Made by a program: the position numbers and the translations under genes. The notes beneath the pieces are model-generated. The model did not search any database, had not been told where the DNA came from, and saw only the letters and a program-made list of their open reading frames with translations. From Deltaproteobacteria bacterium (GTDB lineage Bacteria; Desulfobacterota; Binatia; Binatales; Binataceae), in NCBI GenBank assembly GCA_027317185.1, contig DAHVFB010000010.1, positions 1 through 55,615 of the forward strand: a DNA stretch of 55,615 nt, written 5' to 3'. Of the stretch, positions 17,751 to 26,773 are shown piece by piece (within the stretch, counting starts at the first letter, position 1; each line of letters opens with the position of its first letter).

Positions 17751-18755
17751 TTGAGAATCGTTATTTTGGGAGCGGGCGGCCTCGGCTCAGTGGTCGGCGG
17801 TTATCTCGCCAATGTTGGCGTCGAGGTAACTCTTATCGGACGCCCGGCGCACGTTGCGGCGATTCGCCGCGGCGGTTTGCAAATTACGGGTCTGCGCGGG
17901 GAATTTCTGATCCGGGAAAATCTCACCGCAGTCAGTTCCGCCGATGAGGCCATCGGCAATTTCGATTACCTGGCGCTGGCGGTCAAAGGCAAAGACACTT
18001 ACACGGCGCTGGAACAAGCCGCCAGCCTGCGTGCTCGCACGTCCACCGTGCTCTCGCTGCAGAACGGCGTCGGCCATGATGACGATCTGCTGCGATGGGC
18101 CGGGGCGGATAAGGTGCTGGGCGCATCGACCATCGAGGGCGGCACGCTGCTGGAGCCGGGCAAGGTTGCCAATGGCATGACCACCCCGACCACAGCTTAC
18201 TTCGGCGAAATTGATGGCAGGCCGAGCGCCCGGGCGAAAGACCTCACGGACGCCTTCAATCGCGCCGGCCTGCCCTCGAAATGCGTGAACAATATTGTGC
18301 AGGTCCAATGGGAGAAGCTGACTCAGATCGCGACCGCCTCCGGATTTTCGGCCGTCACCCTGTGCGGCCTCGATACCCTGACGATGGGCGATGGGCTGGC
18401 GGTGCGCGAGGGTGCCGAACACTTCGTGCAACTCAGCAAGGAACTCATCGCCGTTTACAAGGCGATGGGCTATACGCCGCAAAATTTCTATGCGCCGGTT
18501 TCTAGATTGAAAGAACTCGATCGGATGAGTTTCGAGGAAGCGATCGCGAACGTAATGGAACTGAGCCGGCACCTGAAGGGAAATGCCAACCGCGCACGCA
18601 CCTCGATGCATAACGATGTGCTCCAGCACCGCAAGACCGAAGTCGATTTTATCTTCGGGCCGGTCATCGCCAAGGCGCGTGAAGTGGGAGTGCAGATTCC
18701 CACCGTCATGGCGGTCTATCGCATCCTGAAAACGCTCGACGCTTACTTCAATTAG
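17751..18755 (+). CDS. Ketopantoate reductase (PanE/ApbA) family protein
   Basis: 334-residue NAD(P)-dependent 2-hydroxyacid-forming reductase family member. The nucleotide-binding motif GAGGLGSVVGGYL is at about residues 7-19 and SLQNGVGHDDDLLRW is the family's mid-domain signature. The C-terminal helical domain has the conserved LxxHLKGNANRARTSM region. I chose TTG at 17751 because GGGAGGAG lies about 7 bases upstream and the product then begins LRIVILGAGG; an upstream frame to 17634 crosses the palindrome. Within this operon it probably reduces a 2-keto acid released by the lyase. It need not be the pantothenate enzyme. Confidence 0.8.
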   Translation: MRIVILGAGGLGSVVGGYLANVGVEVTLIGRPAHVAAIRRGGLQITGLRGEFLIRENLTAVSSADEAIGNFDYLALAVKGKDTYTALEQAASLRARTSTVLSLQNGVGHDDDLLRWAGADKVLGASTIEGGTLLEPGKVANGMTTPTTAYFGEIDGRPSARAKDLTDAFNRAGLPSKCVNNIVQVQWEKLTQIATASGFSAVTLCGLDTLTMGDGLAVREGAEHFVQLSKELIAVYKAMGYTPQNFYAPVSRLKELDRMSFEEAIANVMELSRHLKGNANRARTSMHNDVLQHRKTEVDFIFGPVIAKAREVGVQIPTVMAVYRILKTLDAYFN

Positions 18756-18764
18756 GATCTGCCA

Positions 18765-19910
18765 ATGAAAGCCGCGCGTCATCATGGAAGTCTGCCGCTG
18801 CAGGTTGAAGATATTTCAGATCCTGCGCTGCGCCCCGGTTCGGTAGTAGTTCGTGTGCTTCGCGCGTTGATTCCGTCGTCAGTCGGCGATGTGCTCTCCA
18901 GCCGTTACAGCACGCCGGACGACCCGGCGCAAAATCTGTTGATTCTGCCGCCCATGCCGCATACGGCCGGAGTCGATTGTATCGGCGTGGTCGAGGCGGT
19001 GGCCGCTGACGTCAGCGGGCTGTCCATCGGTGACCAGGTTTACTGCGACCCCTTTCTTTGTTCGAACCATCCGGCGGCGCCGTGGGATGCCTGCCTGATC
19101 GGCTATATGGGATTCAGTCCGGCCTCCCGGCGACTGTTGCAGCAATGGCCTGACGGTCCTTACGCGCAAAAGGCGGTGTATCCCGCGCAGTGCGTAACGC
19201 CGGTCGGCGATGCGCGGCAGATCGATCCGGCAATTCTGGCCAGGTTGGGCTATCTCGGCACCTGTTATGGCGCGCTCATCCGCAGCGGCATCCGCCCCGG
19301 ACAGACTCTGATTATCAATGGAGCGACCGGGATTCTCGGAGTGGGCGCGGTGATGATCGCGCTGGGCATGGGTATCGCGAAGATCGTCGCGACCGGCCGT
19401 AAACGAGATGTTCTCGAGCGCCTGCGCAATCTCAATCCGAAACGCGTCATTCCGGTCGCATTGGAAGGCACCTTGGGGGATGCGGATCGGGTGGCGGATG
19501 CGGCTGGCGGTGCGGATGTCGTGCTCGATTGCATGGTCGGCCTGGCCAAAGATGCCGGACCTACCATGGCCGCGATTCGCGCGCTGCGCCGCCCCGGTGG
19601 CGTCGCGGTCCTGGTCGGCGGAGTGATGACCGACCTGCCGCTTCCTTACACGGATTTAGCGTGGGCTGGCGTGACGGTGGGGGTTGGTTCATCGCGGTCC
19701 GCGGGCACTCTGTCCGACCCGACTGGCAGTTTATGGTTTCCGCGCGCTCACGCTGCCGACCTGTTGCTGATGATCGGCAGCGGAGCTTTGGATCTTGATG
19801 CGCTCTCGCCGGAAGTTTACACACTGGATAAGATCAACGATGCGCTGGAGTATTCGAGCAGCCGCCGTGGCGGCTTCAACCATGTAGTCGTAGCCCCCAA
19901 CGATCGCTGA
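18765..19910 (+). CDS. Zinc-type/quinone-oxidoreductase-like MDR dehydrogenase
   Basis: 381-residue medium-chain dehydrogenase/reductase. It has the GroES-like N-terminal domain (GVDCIGVVEAVAADVSGLSIGDQVYCDPF) and a Rossmann domain with NGATGILGVGAV near residue 187. The usual catalytic-zinc Cys-His pair is not obvious, so it may be a zinc-free reductase, although a Cys-containing CDPFLCSNH segment is present. It starts 9 bases after the reductase-like gene and ends the operon. It likely oxidises or reduces an alcohol, aldehyde or enone of the local pathway. Confidence 0.75.
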   Translation: MKAARHHGSLPLQVEDISDPALRPGSVVVRVLRALIPSSVGDVLSSRYSTPDDPAQNLLILPPMPHTAGVDCIGVVEAVAADVSGLSIGDQVYCDPFLCSNHPAAPWDACLIGYMGFSPASRRLLQQWPDGPYAQKAVYPAQCVTPVGDARQIDPAILARLGYLGTCYGALIRSGIRPGQTLIINGATGILGVGAVMIALGMGIAKIVATGRKRDVLERLRNLNPKRVIPVALEGTLGDADRVADAAGGADVVLDCMVGLAKDAGPTMAAIRALRRPGGVAVLVGGVMTDLPLPYTDLAWAGVTVGVGSSRSAGTLSDPTGSLWFPRAHAADLLLMIGSGALDLDALSPEVYTLDKINDALEYSSSRRGGFNHVVVAPNDR

Positions 19911-19997
19911 TCGGGAGGACTGCCTCCATCAACTTCGTGGAGATGGTATTGAAGGCGAGACCACTTTCCCGCCACCTTCCGTTGTTCGGTTAGTACT

Positions 19998-20282
19998 CTA
20001 CCCAATTAGCAACCCAGCGATGCCCCCGAGATGGGGAGCTGCCGTAACTGTCGCGGTCGGCGTAGGCGTCGCGGTTGGCGTTGCTGTCGGCGTAGGTGTC
20101 GGCGTGGGGGTCGGTGTAGCTGTCCGCGTGGCAGTAGCGGTGGGCGTCGCCGTGGCCGTCGGTGTCGGTGTCGCCGCGACGGTTGCCGTGGCCGTTGCCG
20201 TCGCGGTCGGCGTTGGCGTGTTGTGCCCGGCCCAGGCCGGAGTCGCCAGCAACAAGACCGCTATAACCAGCCATCGCCGCAT
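19998..20282 (-). CDS. Secreted Thr/Pro/Ala-rich repeat protein
   Basis: 94-residue protein with a signal peptide (MRRWLVIAVLLLATPAWA, cleavage before GHN). A long run of TP, TA and TPT repeats follows, then a short end, HLGGIAGLLIG. The DNA of the repeat (about 20040-20220) is low-complexity six-base text read on the minus strand. I chose the ATG at 20282 because it gives a clean signal peptide; another frame through the repeat has none. It is third in a minus-strand set with two phage-tail-like secreted proteins, 13 bases after the preceding stop. It looks like an extended linker or stalk. Function unknown. Confidence 0.6.
   Translation of the reverse strand: MRRWLVIAVLLLATPAWAGHNTPTPTATATATATVAATPTPTATATPTATATRTATPTPTPTPTPTATPTATPTPTATVTAAPHLGGIAGLLIG
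20040..20225. repeat. Hexanucleotide-type low-complexity repeat
   Basis: An imperfect tandem of GTCGGC/GTTGGC-type units on the plus strand. It encodes the alternating Thr-Pro/Thr-Ala tract of the secreted protein on the minus strand. Units are degenerate and vary between 6 and 12 bases, with no unique spacers. Such tracts are prone to length change. Confidence 0.7.
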
Positions 20283-20295
20283 CAGAACCGCCGCA

Positions 20296-20655
20296 TCAGA
20301 ACACCTCATCGACCGTACCGCCGTTGCCGACATAGGTATGCGCCGCGCCCTGGGTCGCCAGCACCGAAGTGGTTAGGCCGCCTTGCATCGTGTCGCTTCC
20401 CGCCGCCTTGATCGTGCAGGCGTTCGCGCTCGAATCGATCTTGTTGACCGACACCCGCGCCTGCGCGCTGGCTGGCGGCAGTGTCAGCGTCACGGCACCC
20501 GCAGTCGCATCGCATAGGTCTATCTCGCTCGAAGCGTTCAACGCCGCCGAGGCCGTCCGCGTGACTACCGGCGCGGCCAGGTTGCCGTTGGGATTTTGCG
20601 CATACAGCGGTGCCGCTATCAGCATCGCGATAATTAAAGCCGCGCGTTTCATCAT
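20296..20655 (-). CDS. Secreted small protein with phage-tail-like domain
   Basis: 119-residue protein with a signal peptide (MMKRAALIIAMLIAAPLYA, then QNPNG). The mature part, with AGAVTLTLPPASAQARVSVNKID and a TIKAAGSDTMQGG turn, resembles the small beta domain often found at the end of phage tail-fibre proteins. Its start overlaps the stop of the upstream beta-helix gene (ATGA), so the two are translationally coupled. Having both a Sec signal and a phage-type domain is unusual. Function not known. Confidence 0.6.
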   Translation of the reverse strand: MMKRAALIIAMLIAAPLYAQNPNGNLAAPVVTRTASAALNASSEIDLCDATAGAVTLTLPPASAQARVSVNKIDSSANACTIKAAGSDTMQGGLTTSVLATQGAAHTYVGNGGTVDEVF

Positions 20656-23516
20656 TGCCCCATCGCGGTGACGTTGCAGGTCTCCGCCGTCATCGAGGCG
20701 TTGGCGGGCAGCGTCAGGACGGTCGCCGTAGACGCCGGATTATATGTTCCGCAAGAACCGCCCGATTCGAGCAGCACTGGCGTAGTCGAGAACGCGGTCG
20801 GAAAGGTGAAGGTCTGCGCGGTGCCGGTCTCCGCATAGCCATTTAAGTAACAACTGACCACCTTCCACGCAGTGCCCTGTATAGCTTCGGAGCAGGTCGC
20901 CTTTCCCGACGTCCCATTCTGCGAGGTCTGCGCCAGGTTCGGGCCAATCGCCCCTTGGAAGTTCATCGCGTTGTATTGATTGGCGGTCTGCGTGCATAAC
21001 TTGGAGTCGCCATCCAACGTGATATTCGGGCCGGGGCTGGCCGCCTTGCCGAATAGCGGCTGTAGTTCATAGCCGCCACAGCCGAGCCCCTGTACACGCA
21101 TCGGGGCGTAGGCAGCATACGAGTTATGTACAATCTTGAACGGCGCTGAGGTCGCATCGGTTATGTGCAGATTCTTGATATAGACCGGACGAAACGGCGC
21201 TTCGATCATGTAACTATCGGGAGACGAAGCATACCCCACCGCATTGTCGTTCATGTAGAGCGGTGGCGGATCGCCGTTACTCTGACTGTCATAAAAGAGC
21301 TTGCCGATCATTTCCGAATAGCTATTGTTCAAGGTCAGATAGGTTTCGTCGTCCTGACAGTTCGCGTATCCGAGCGGGCAGTCCCACACCCAGAAGTTCA
21401 CGCTGTTTGGCGTCCAATGGTCCAGCAACGCGCTGCCTAACCTGAGATACGCAAACTCCGCGTCGGTCCCTTCGTAGGAACCATTATCACCTATCATCTG
21501 CCAGTTGTCGGCTTGCGAGTTGGCCCCGTTGTAAATCCAGAACAGGAAGCGGTCGGTAGCGTGGGAGCTGAGGCCAAAATGGTTGTAGTTGAAGGTCATG
21601 TTCTCGATGTTACCGATGGTATCGGTATTGCTCGTGCGGATACCAATCGCCATCGTGGTGAACCAGTTGTGGAGGATATAGTCGCCGGTAGTTACACCGC
21701 TGCTTGACACTTCATCAAGGTCGATTCCCACGCCCGCGGTGTCGTTGCCGCCGTTCAACGGACCCAGCTCCAACCCTTGGATACGCGAGTTACCGAGGCC
21801 TCCACTGTAAATCATCGCGCCGCCCAGCGGTCCTTCCCAGTTGAGCGTGGCTCCTTTGTCGCCATAGATAAGCTGCTGATAAGTTGGGTTCGGCAACGTC
21901 CAGGTCTGCCCGAAGGTATAGGTCTTATTCGGGATATGAATCGCGCGCGGAATATTTGGCGTCTGCGCAGCGGCTAAGGCAGCGGCGAAAGCCGGTTCGT
22001 CATCGTGATACATGGTCGCGCTGATCGATTGCGACGGCGCGGCACCCAAGGTCACGCTGGTCGAGCTAATCGCCGAAATCGTGGTCAATAGGTCTTGCGC
22101 AGTGGCGGCTGAGTTGATCGCTGTCCCAAGCACCGGATCGGTGCCGAAGTGATTGCCCTCGTCCATCCACGCCATATTCGAGGCGGCCGCGCCCTGTTCC
22201 GGTATCACAGCCCACAGCGTCGGCGTACAGCTCGCGCCGGTACAGCCGTAGACTGCCCATGCGACCGCGTTGGTTTCGCCGGTCCAGGTGAGCAGGTTCA
22301 CGTTCGCCATCGAGAGCACGGCGGGGCCATTGCTAATCGTGGTCGCCGCGCTCGGTGCGCTGCGTCCATTGTTCGCGTCAATCGCGACTACCTTATAGGT
22401 GTACGAGGTGGCGCAGCCGGTGTTGATTCCGCGTCCGATTAGGCCGAAGTTGACCCAGGTCGCACCGCCGTCGCTAACCTGCGTACCGTTTATCCAGGCG
22501 CCTCCCCAGGTCGTATCGGGGAAGTTCGTCGCCGATGAAAAATTCCCAGCCCAGTTCGGCGTCGATCCGCCGCTGGTGCCAGCCGTCGTAGTATAGAAGC
22601 CATAAGCCATCCCGTTGATAGTCGCCTGCACTTCGGCGTTTATGGCGTAAGCCGTGCTCGCCGCCCACGCGGGCACCGATGCGGGCTTATCGGTGAAACA
22701 CGCCGGATTGCTGAGTGACGAATTGGCCACCTGATAAACGCCGTAATTGTTCGTCCCGTAAGTCGTATATCCGGTGACCGTAGGCGCAGCCGGAGTCGCG
22801 AGCGTCGAGGTCGGCCCCGCCACCTTGAGCACCACGTGCTGTCCCACTGCGAAGTCGCCCGGACCGCCGCTGATAGTGCCGCTGGTGTTGCCCGAAGTGG
22901 TGGTCACCGCGAAGCTCCGCGGAGTGCCGAGCGTGGTGCCCGCTGCGCCCCATTTCGGATCGTCGATGTTGATTACATTGGCGACCGAGAAATTCGGGAT
23001 GGTATGCTCCGCCGTGGTGTCCACGTTGGCGTTAAGCGCGGAAAGGCCACCTAGCGGGTTATCGTTAAGCGAATAGGGCGTCGCGAGATCGCTGATATGT
23101 GACTGACCTTGTGAGAGCGCATCGCCGATAGCGGCGTTGAGGCCGAGATTAGTCACTCGGTTTCCCACGGCATTAAGGCTTTGCTCGAGTGCGGAATTTG
23201 CGCACGACCATGCGCCACGAACTCCAATAGCAAACGCGCCGGCGCCGCCGCCGGTGCACGGAGAGGTTCGCTCGCAATCATTGCAAAGCAGCAGCATGCC
23301 ATCCTGTTCCGGCGGCAAAGTCGAAAATGGCCGGCTGACGATCAGCGGTGAAATCGGCATTAAGCCTGAAAAGCGCTGATTGATATCGTTGCGGAAACTG
23401 CGTCCCGCATCGGGTCCGATGTAATTAGGGATTCCCTGGTACTGTGCGATCGCGGGGATGGCTGCGAGCAGCAGAAAGGCAACCGAGAGGAGCTGGAGAG
23501 AAAGCCGCTTCATCAT
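20652..23516 (-). CDS. Secreted tailspike-like beta-helix protein
   Basis: About 954 residues with a signal peptide (MKRLSLQLLSVAFLLLAAIPAIAQ). The middle part contains a module with the pattern typical of phage tail and carbohydrate-binding segments (TTAGTSGGSTPNW, then VSDGGATWVNFG). A pectate-lyase-type right-handed beta-helix follows (IPNKTYTFGQTW, SRIQGLELGPLNGGND). The C-terminus has FTFPTAFSTTPVLLESG, as in tail-fibre receptor-binding ends. The start is one of two adjacent ATGs (23516 or 23513); an upstream ATG at 23618 would bury the signal peptide. It is the first gene of a three-gene set. It may cut or bind polysaccharide. No replication or capsid genes are near. Confidence 0.65.
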   Translation of the reverse strand: MMKRLSLQLLSVAFLLLAAIPAIAQYQGIPNYIGPDAGRSFRNDINQRFSGLMPISPLIVSRPFSTLPPEQDGMLLLCNDCERTSPCTGGGAGAFAIGVRGAWSCANSALEQSLNAVGNRVTNLGLNAAIGDALSQGQSHISDLATPYSLNDNPLGGLSALNANVDTTAEHTIPNFSVANVINIDDPKWGAAGTTLGTPRSFAVTTTSGNTSGTISGGPGDFAVGQHVVLKVAGPTSTLATPAAPTVTGYTTYGTNNYGVYQVANSSLSNPACFTDKPASVPAWAASTAYAINAEVQATINGMAYGFYTTTAGTSGGSTPNWAGNFSSATNFPDTTWGGAWINGTQVSDGGATWVNFGLIGRGINTGCATSYTYKVVAIDANNGRSAPSAATTISNGPAVLSMANVNLLTWTGETNAVAWAVYGCTGASCTPTLWAVIPEQGAAASNMAWMDEGNHFGTDPVLGTAINSAATAQDLLTTISAISSTSVTLGAAPSQSISATMYHDDEPAFAAALAAAQTPNIPRAIHIPNKTYTFGQTWTLPNPTYQQLIYGDKGATLNWEGPLGGAMIYSGGLGNSRIQGLELGPLNGGNDTAGVGIDLDEVSSSGVTTGDYILHNWFTTMAIGIRTSNTDTIGNIENMTFNYNHFGLSSHATDRFLFWIYNGANSQADNWQMIGDNGSYEGTDAEFAYLRLGSALLDHWTPNSVNFWVWDCPLGYANCQDDETYLTLNNSYSEMIGKLFYDSQSNGDPPPLYMNDNAVGYASSPDSYMIEAPFRPVYIKNLHITDATSAPFKIVHNSYAAYAPMRVQGLGCGGYELQPLFGKAASPGPNITLDGDSKLCTQTANQYNAMNFQGAIGPNLAQTSQNGTSGKATCSEAIQGTAWKVVSCYLNGYAETGTAQTFTFPTAFSTTPVLLESGGSCGTYNPASTATVLTLPANASMTAETCNVTAMGQ

Positions 23517-23797
23517 TATTTTACCGTAGGCAGCCGTGGCCGCGCATGGACTCGACGGCTGAAAAAGAGGCAACAAGCTCGTAACCTCGGTCGATAAGCG
23601 ATCGGCAAAAGATTGCAAGCTAAAGCCCGCTGGTCACTTCAACGAAAATAGATCGGCATGGTTCGATCCTGCTGGATCACGATGCGGCTGCGGTACAAGG
23701 GATAAGTTGGTTTTGAGCGGCATCGTCGGAGTTGCCGCGCATTGTGAACGTTAGCCGGGCGGGGAGCCAGACTGAAAGATTTCACCACTACCAGCGG

Positions 23798-24760
23798 CTA
23801 AGCTGGAGGAAACAATCGCTCGGCGTTCGCGTAACAAATTTTGTCCTTGTCTTCGCCGGAGCACTGCAGTTGATCCAGCGCTTCGATCGTGCGCCGCGCC
23901 CATTGTCCATAAGGATGATCGGTCCCGAATAGGATGTGATCGGCGCCCATCGTTTCATAACACCATCGCAGAGGCTCCACGCGATGCACCACCGTATCCA
24001 TATATAGAGCCTTCAGGATCGAGGTCGGGTCCTCGCCTCGATGATGGGTCATCATGGAACCGGCCAGGCGCGGCATCAGGTACGGGATCGCTCCTCCGAC
24101 GTGCGGGATGATCACCGGCGCGGTAGAGAATTCAGTCAGCCGGCCCGATAGCGCCAAACGCATCGCGGCCAGCGTAGTATCCACGATGAAGCCGAGCGCC
24201 GGAACCGGAATCAGATCGGCGAGATAATTGCGATTCAGCGGCACCGTCGGATGAATGAAGATCGGACGGCCCAGTTCGGCCATCCGCGCAAACACCGGCC
24301 GGAACTCTTCAGCATCCAGCGGTTTGCCTCGAATGTTCGAAAAAAGCTGCAACCCGCGAAATTTCAGTTGCCCCATACAGCGATCCAGTTCGCGTAGGGA
24401 AACCTCGATATCGCCAAAACCAAGCGTGGCATAGCCCCAGAAACGATCCGGACGAGCCGCGATTATCTCGGCCAGCAGGTCATTGTGCTCGCGCGCGATC
24501 TGATCACCACGCTTGCCGCCAATCAATTCGGGGCCTGGCGCTCCCAGGCTCAGCACCGCGACATCGATGCCCAGATTGTCCAGGTCGGCAAGCTTGCGAT
24601 CCATGTCGAACATCGGCGGCGTCATCGGCAGCGTCAAGCCTTCGCAACAGGCGAATCGCCAATTACCATCGATCAGACGTGCATAGGGATAGCGGCTGCG
24701 CTTTTCCAGCATGCGCGCAAATTTTTCGGACATGAAATGATTATGAACGTCAATTCTCAT
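23798..24760 (-). CDS. Amidohydrolase, ACMSD-like metal-dependent decarboxylase/hydrolase
   Basis: 320-residue amidohydrolase-2 family protein like aminocarboxymuconate-semialdehyde decarboxylase and gamma-resorcylate decarboxylase. Metal-site residues are visible: His6 and His8 (DVHNHF), a His in FIHPTVP, a His in IIPHVGG and the Asp in FGTDHPYG. These enzymes usually decarboxylate or hydrolyse ring-derived acids with zinc. It is divergent from rpe and separated from the catabolic operons by the secreted phage-like set, so its pathway is unclear. Its ribosome site (AGGAG-like) lies just upstream of the ATG at 24760. Confidence 0.85.
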   Translation of the reverse strand: MRIDVHNHFMSEKFARMLEKRSRYPYARLIDGNWRFACCEGLTLPMTPPMFDMDRKLADLDNLGIDVAVLSLGAPGPELIGGKRGDQIAREHNDLLAEIIAARPDRFWGYATLGFGDIEVSLRELDRCMGQLKFRGLQLFSNIRGKPLDAEEFRPVFARMAELGRPIFIHPTVPLNRNYLADLIPVPALGFIVDTTLAAMRLALSGRLTEFSTAPVIIPHVGGAIPYLMPRLAGSMMTHHRGEDPTSILKALYMDTVVHRVEPLRWCYETMGADHILFGTDHPYGQWARRTIEALDQLQCSGEDKDKICYANAERLFPPA

Positions 24761-24865
24761 AGCCGCTCCTGACGATTGCCGTCCTTCAACCCGGTCCGGG
24801 TTTCAGATAGCCACCCTGTGCAGCACCTCGCGCGCTGCGATACTCTCACATAAAATCAATTTGCG

Positions 24866-25534
24866 ATGAACCGCGTTTTCAAAATCGCTCCGTCCATCCT
24901 TTCCGCTGATTTTGCGCGGCTCGGCGAAGAAATTCGCCGCATCGAAAAAGCCGGGGCCGATCTGATCCATTTCGACGTGATGGACGGCCATTTCGTGCCG
25001 AACATCTCCATCGGCATTCCCGTGCTCAAGTCAATTCGCGCCATTACCCGCTTGCCGCTCGATGCTCATCTGATGATCTCGCAGCCCGAGCGCTATGTCG
25101 CAGCTTTTGCCGAAGCGGGCGCTGATTCGATCTCGGTGCATACCGAAGCCTGCCACGATCTCTCCGCTATCGCCGCGCAGATCCGCAAGACCGGTGCCCG
25201 CGCCTCGATCGCCATCAACCCGGAAACCGATCCGGACCGCGTACTCGCCTGCGCCGGTGAACTGGACATGATTCTCGTGATGAGCGTGCATCCTGGTTTC
25301 GCCGGGCAGGGATTTATTTCCGACAGTCTCGACAAGATACGCGCGATCCGGCGCGATCTTGAGCGGCGCAAACTTGATCTCGACGTGGAAATTGACGGCG
25401 GCATCAAAGCCGATAACATCGCGGACGCTGCCGAAGCCGGCGCCAACGTCTTCGTTTCCGGATCAGGAATCTTCGGTCATCCGGATTATCTCGAGATTGT
25501 ATGCCGCATGCGCGATCAGATCGCCGGCATTTGA
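24866..25534 (+). CDS. rpe: Ribulose-phosphate 3-epimerase
   Basis: 222-residue TIM-barrel epimerase that interconverts ribulose-5-phosphate and xylulose-5-phosphate in the cytosol. Signature segments are APSILSADFARLGEE (residue 8 on), HFDVMDGHFVPNISIG with the catalytic Asp and metal His, LDAHLMI, MSVHPGFAGQ and VEIDGGI with the second catalytic Asp. The phosphate-binding GANVFVSGSGIFG closes the barrel. Length is normal. Its downstream neighbour is tRNA-Pro. Confidence 0.97.
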   Translation: MNRVFKIAPSILSADFARLGEEIRRIEKAGADLIHFDVMDGHFVPNISIGIPVLKSIRAITRLPLDAHLMISQPERYVAAFAEAGADSISVHTEACHDLSAIAAQIRKTGARASIAINPETDPDRVLACAGELDMILVMSVHPGFAGQGFISDSLDKIRAIRRDLERRKLDLDVEIDGGIKADNIADAAEAGANVFVSGSGIFGHPDYLEIVCRMRDQIAGI

Positions 25535-25603
25535 TTTCGCGTCTACTCGCTTTCCTGGCATCCGCGATGCTAAGGTTTTAGCGGTTCAAACATTAGGCAG
25601 GAA

Positions 25604-25680
25604 CGGGGTGTAGCTCAGCCTGGCAGAGCACTGCGTTCGGGACGCAGGAGTCGCTGGTTCAAATCCAGTCACCCCGACCA
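25604..25680 (+). tRNA. tRNA-Pro (anticodon CGG)
   Basis: A full 77-base cloverleaf. The acceptor arms are CGGGGTG and CACCCCG with an encoded CCA end. The anticodon stem CTGCG/CGCAG encloses the loop TTCGGGA, giving anticodon CGG (reads CCG). The T loop is TTCAAAT. The C1-G72 pair is as expected for bacterial tRNA-Pro. No direct repeat of its 3' end was seen nearby. Confidence 0.95.
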
Positions 25681-25690
25681 TCTTTTCGAA

Positions 25691-26293
25691 GTGCTCCTAA
25701 ATACTGCGCTGATTGTTGCTTTGTCGCTGGCTGCCTATCTGATCGGATCGATACCGGTGGGCGTGATTGTTGGACGCTTACGCGGTTTCGATCCCCGCAG
25801 AATCGGATCGGGCAATATCGGGATGACCAATGTGGCGCGCGCCGCCGGACGCGGAGCCGCCGCAATCACTTTTGCCGGCGACTTTCTAAAGGGTGCGATT
25901 CCGGTGATCGCCGCGCATCTGCTCGGCCTCGATGCCACCGCGACCTCGATAGTCGCTTTCGCCGCTTTCGCAGGAGCGATCTTTTCGGCTTTTCTGGGTT
26001 TCGAGGGCGGACGCGGCATCTCGACTTCGCTCGGCATCTGGATGGTCCTGGCGCCCGCCCCAGCGCTCATTGCACTGGCGATTTTTCTCGCCGTTGTCGC
26101 CGTCACCCGTATTGTATCCGCCGGATCGCTATGCGCCGCGATTGCGCTGCCGGTAACGATTATCATCATGAGCCTGCCGCATGTTTATTCCGCCCTGGTA
26201 ATCGCGATGGCGCTTCTAATCCTGTTTCGGCATCGCGAAAACATTCAGCGGCTGATGGCTGGCGAGGAACCCCGTCTCCGCAAGTCGGCTTAA
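25691..26293 (+). CDS. plsY: Glycerol-3-phosphate acyltransferase PlsY
   Basis: 200-residue integral membrane enzyme that moves the acyl group from acyl-phosphate to glycerol-3-phosphate, the first step of phospholipid synthesis in most bacteria. The three conserved cytosolic motifs are present: YLIGSIPVGVIVGR (near residue 16), GSGNIGMTNVARAAG (near 38) and FEGGRGISTSLG (near 115). At least five hydrophobic segments are visible. The GTG start at 25691 is only 11 bases after the tRNA-Pro gene, so the two may share a transcript. Confidence 0.93.
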   Translation: MLLNTALIVALSLAAYLIGSIPVGVIVGRLRGFDPRRIGSGNIGMTNVARAAGRGAAAITFAGDFLKGAIPVIAAHLLGLDATATSIVAFAAFAGAIFSAFLGFEGGRGISTSLGIWMVLAPAPALIALAIFLAVVAVTRIVSAGSLCAAIALPVTIIIMSLPHVYSALVIAMALLILFRHRENIQRLMAGEEPRLRKSA

Positions 26294-26344
26294 GACCTTT
26301 CCGGCTTCGTCAAAGTTTCGCTCATCTCAATGTGCGCAACCTGA

Positions 26345-26773
<429 letters not shown>

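Noticed and set aside
17787-18785. 332-codon open frame on the minus strand
   Set aside because: It is opposite the ketopantoate-reductase-like gene and carries no motif.
20040-20225. Repeat tract considered as a CRISPR array
   Set aside because: Units are short, degenerate and have no unique spacers; the tract encodes Thr-Pro repeats after a signal peptide.
25604-25680. tRNA-Pro as an integration site
   Set aside because: No integrase gene and no repeat of the tRNA 3' end were seen near it.
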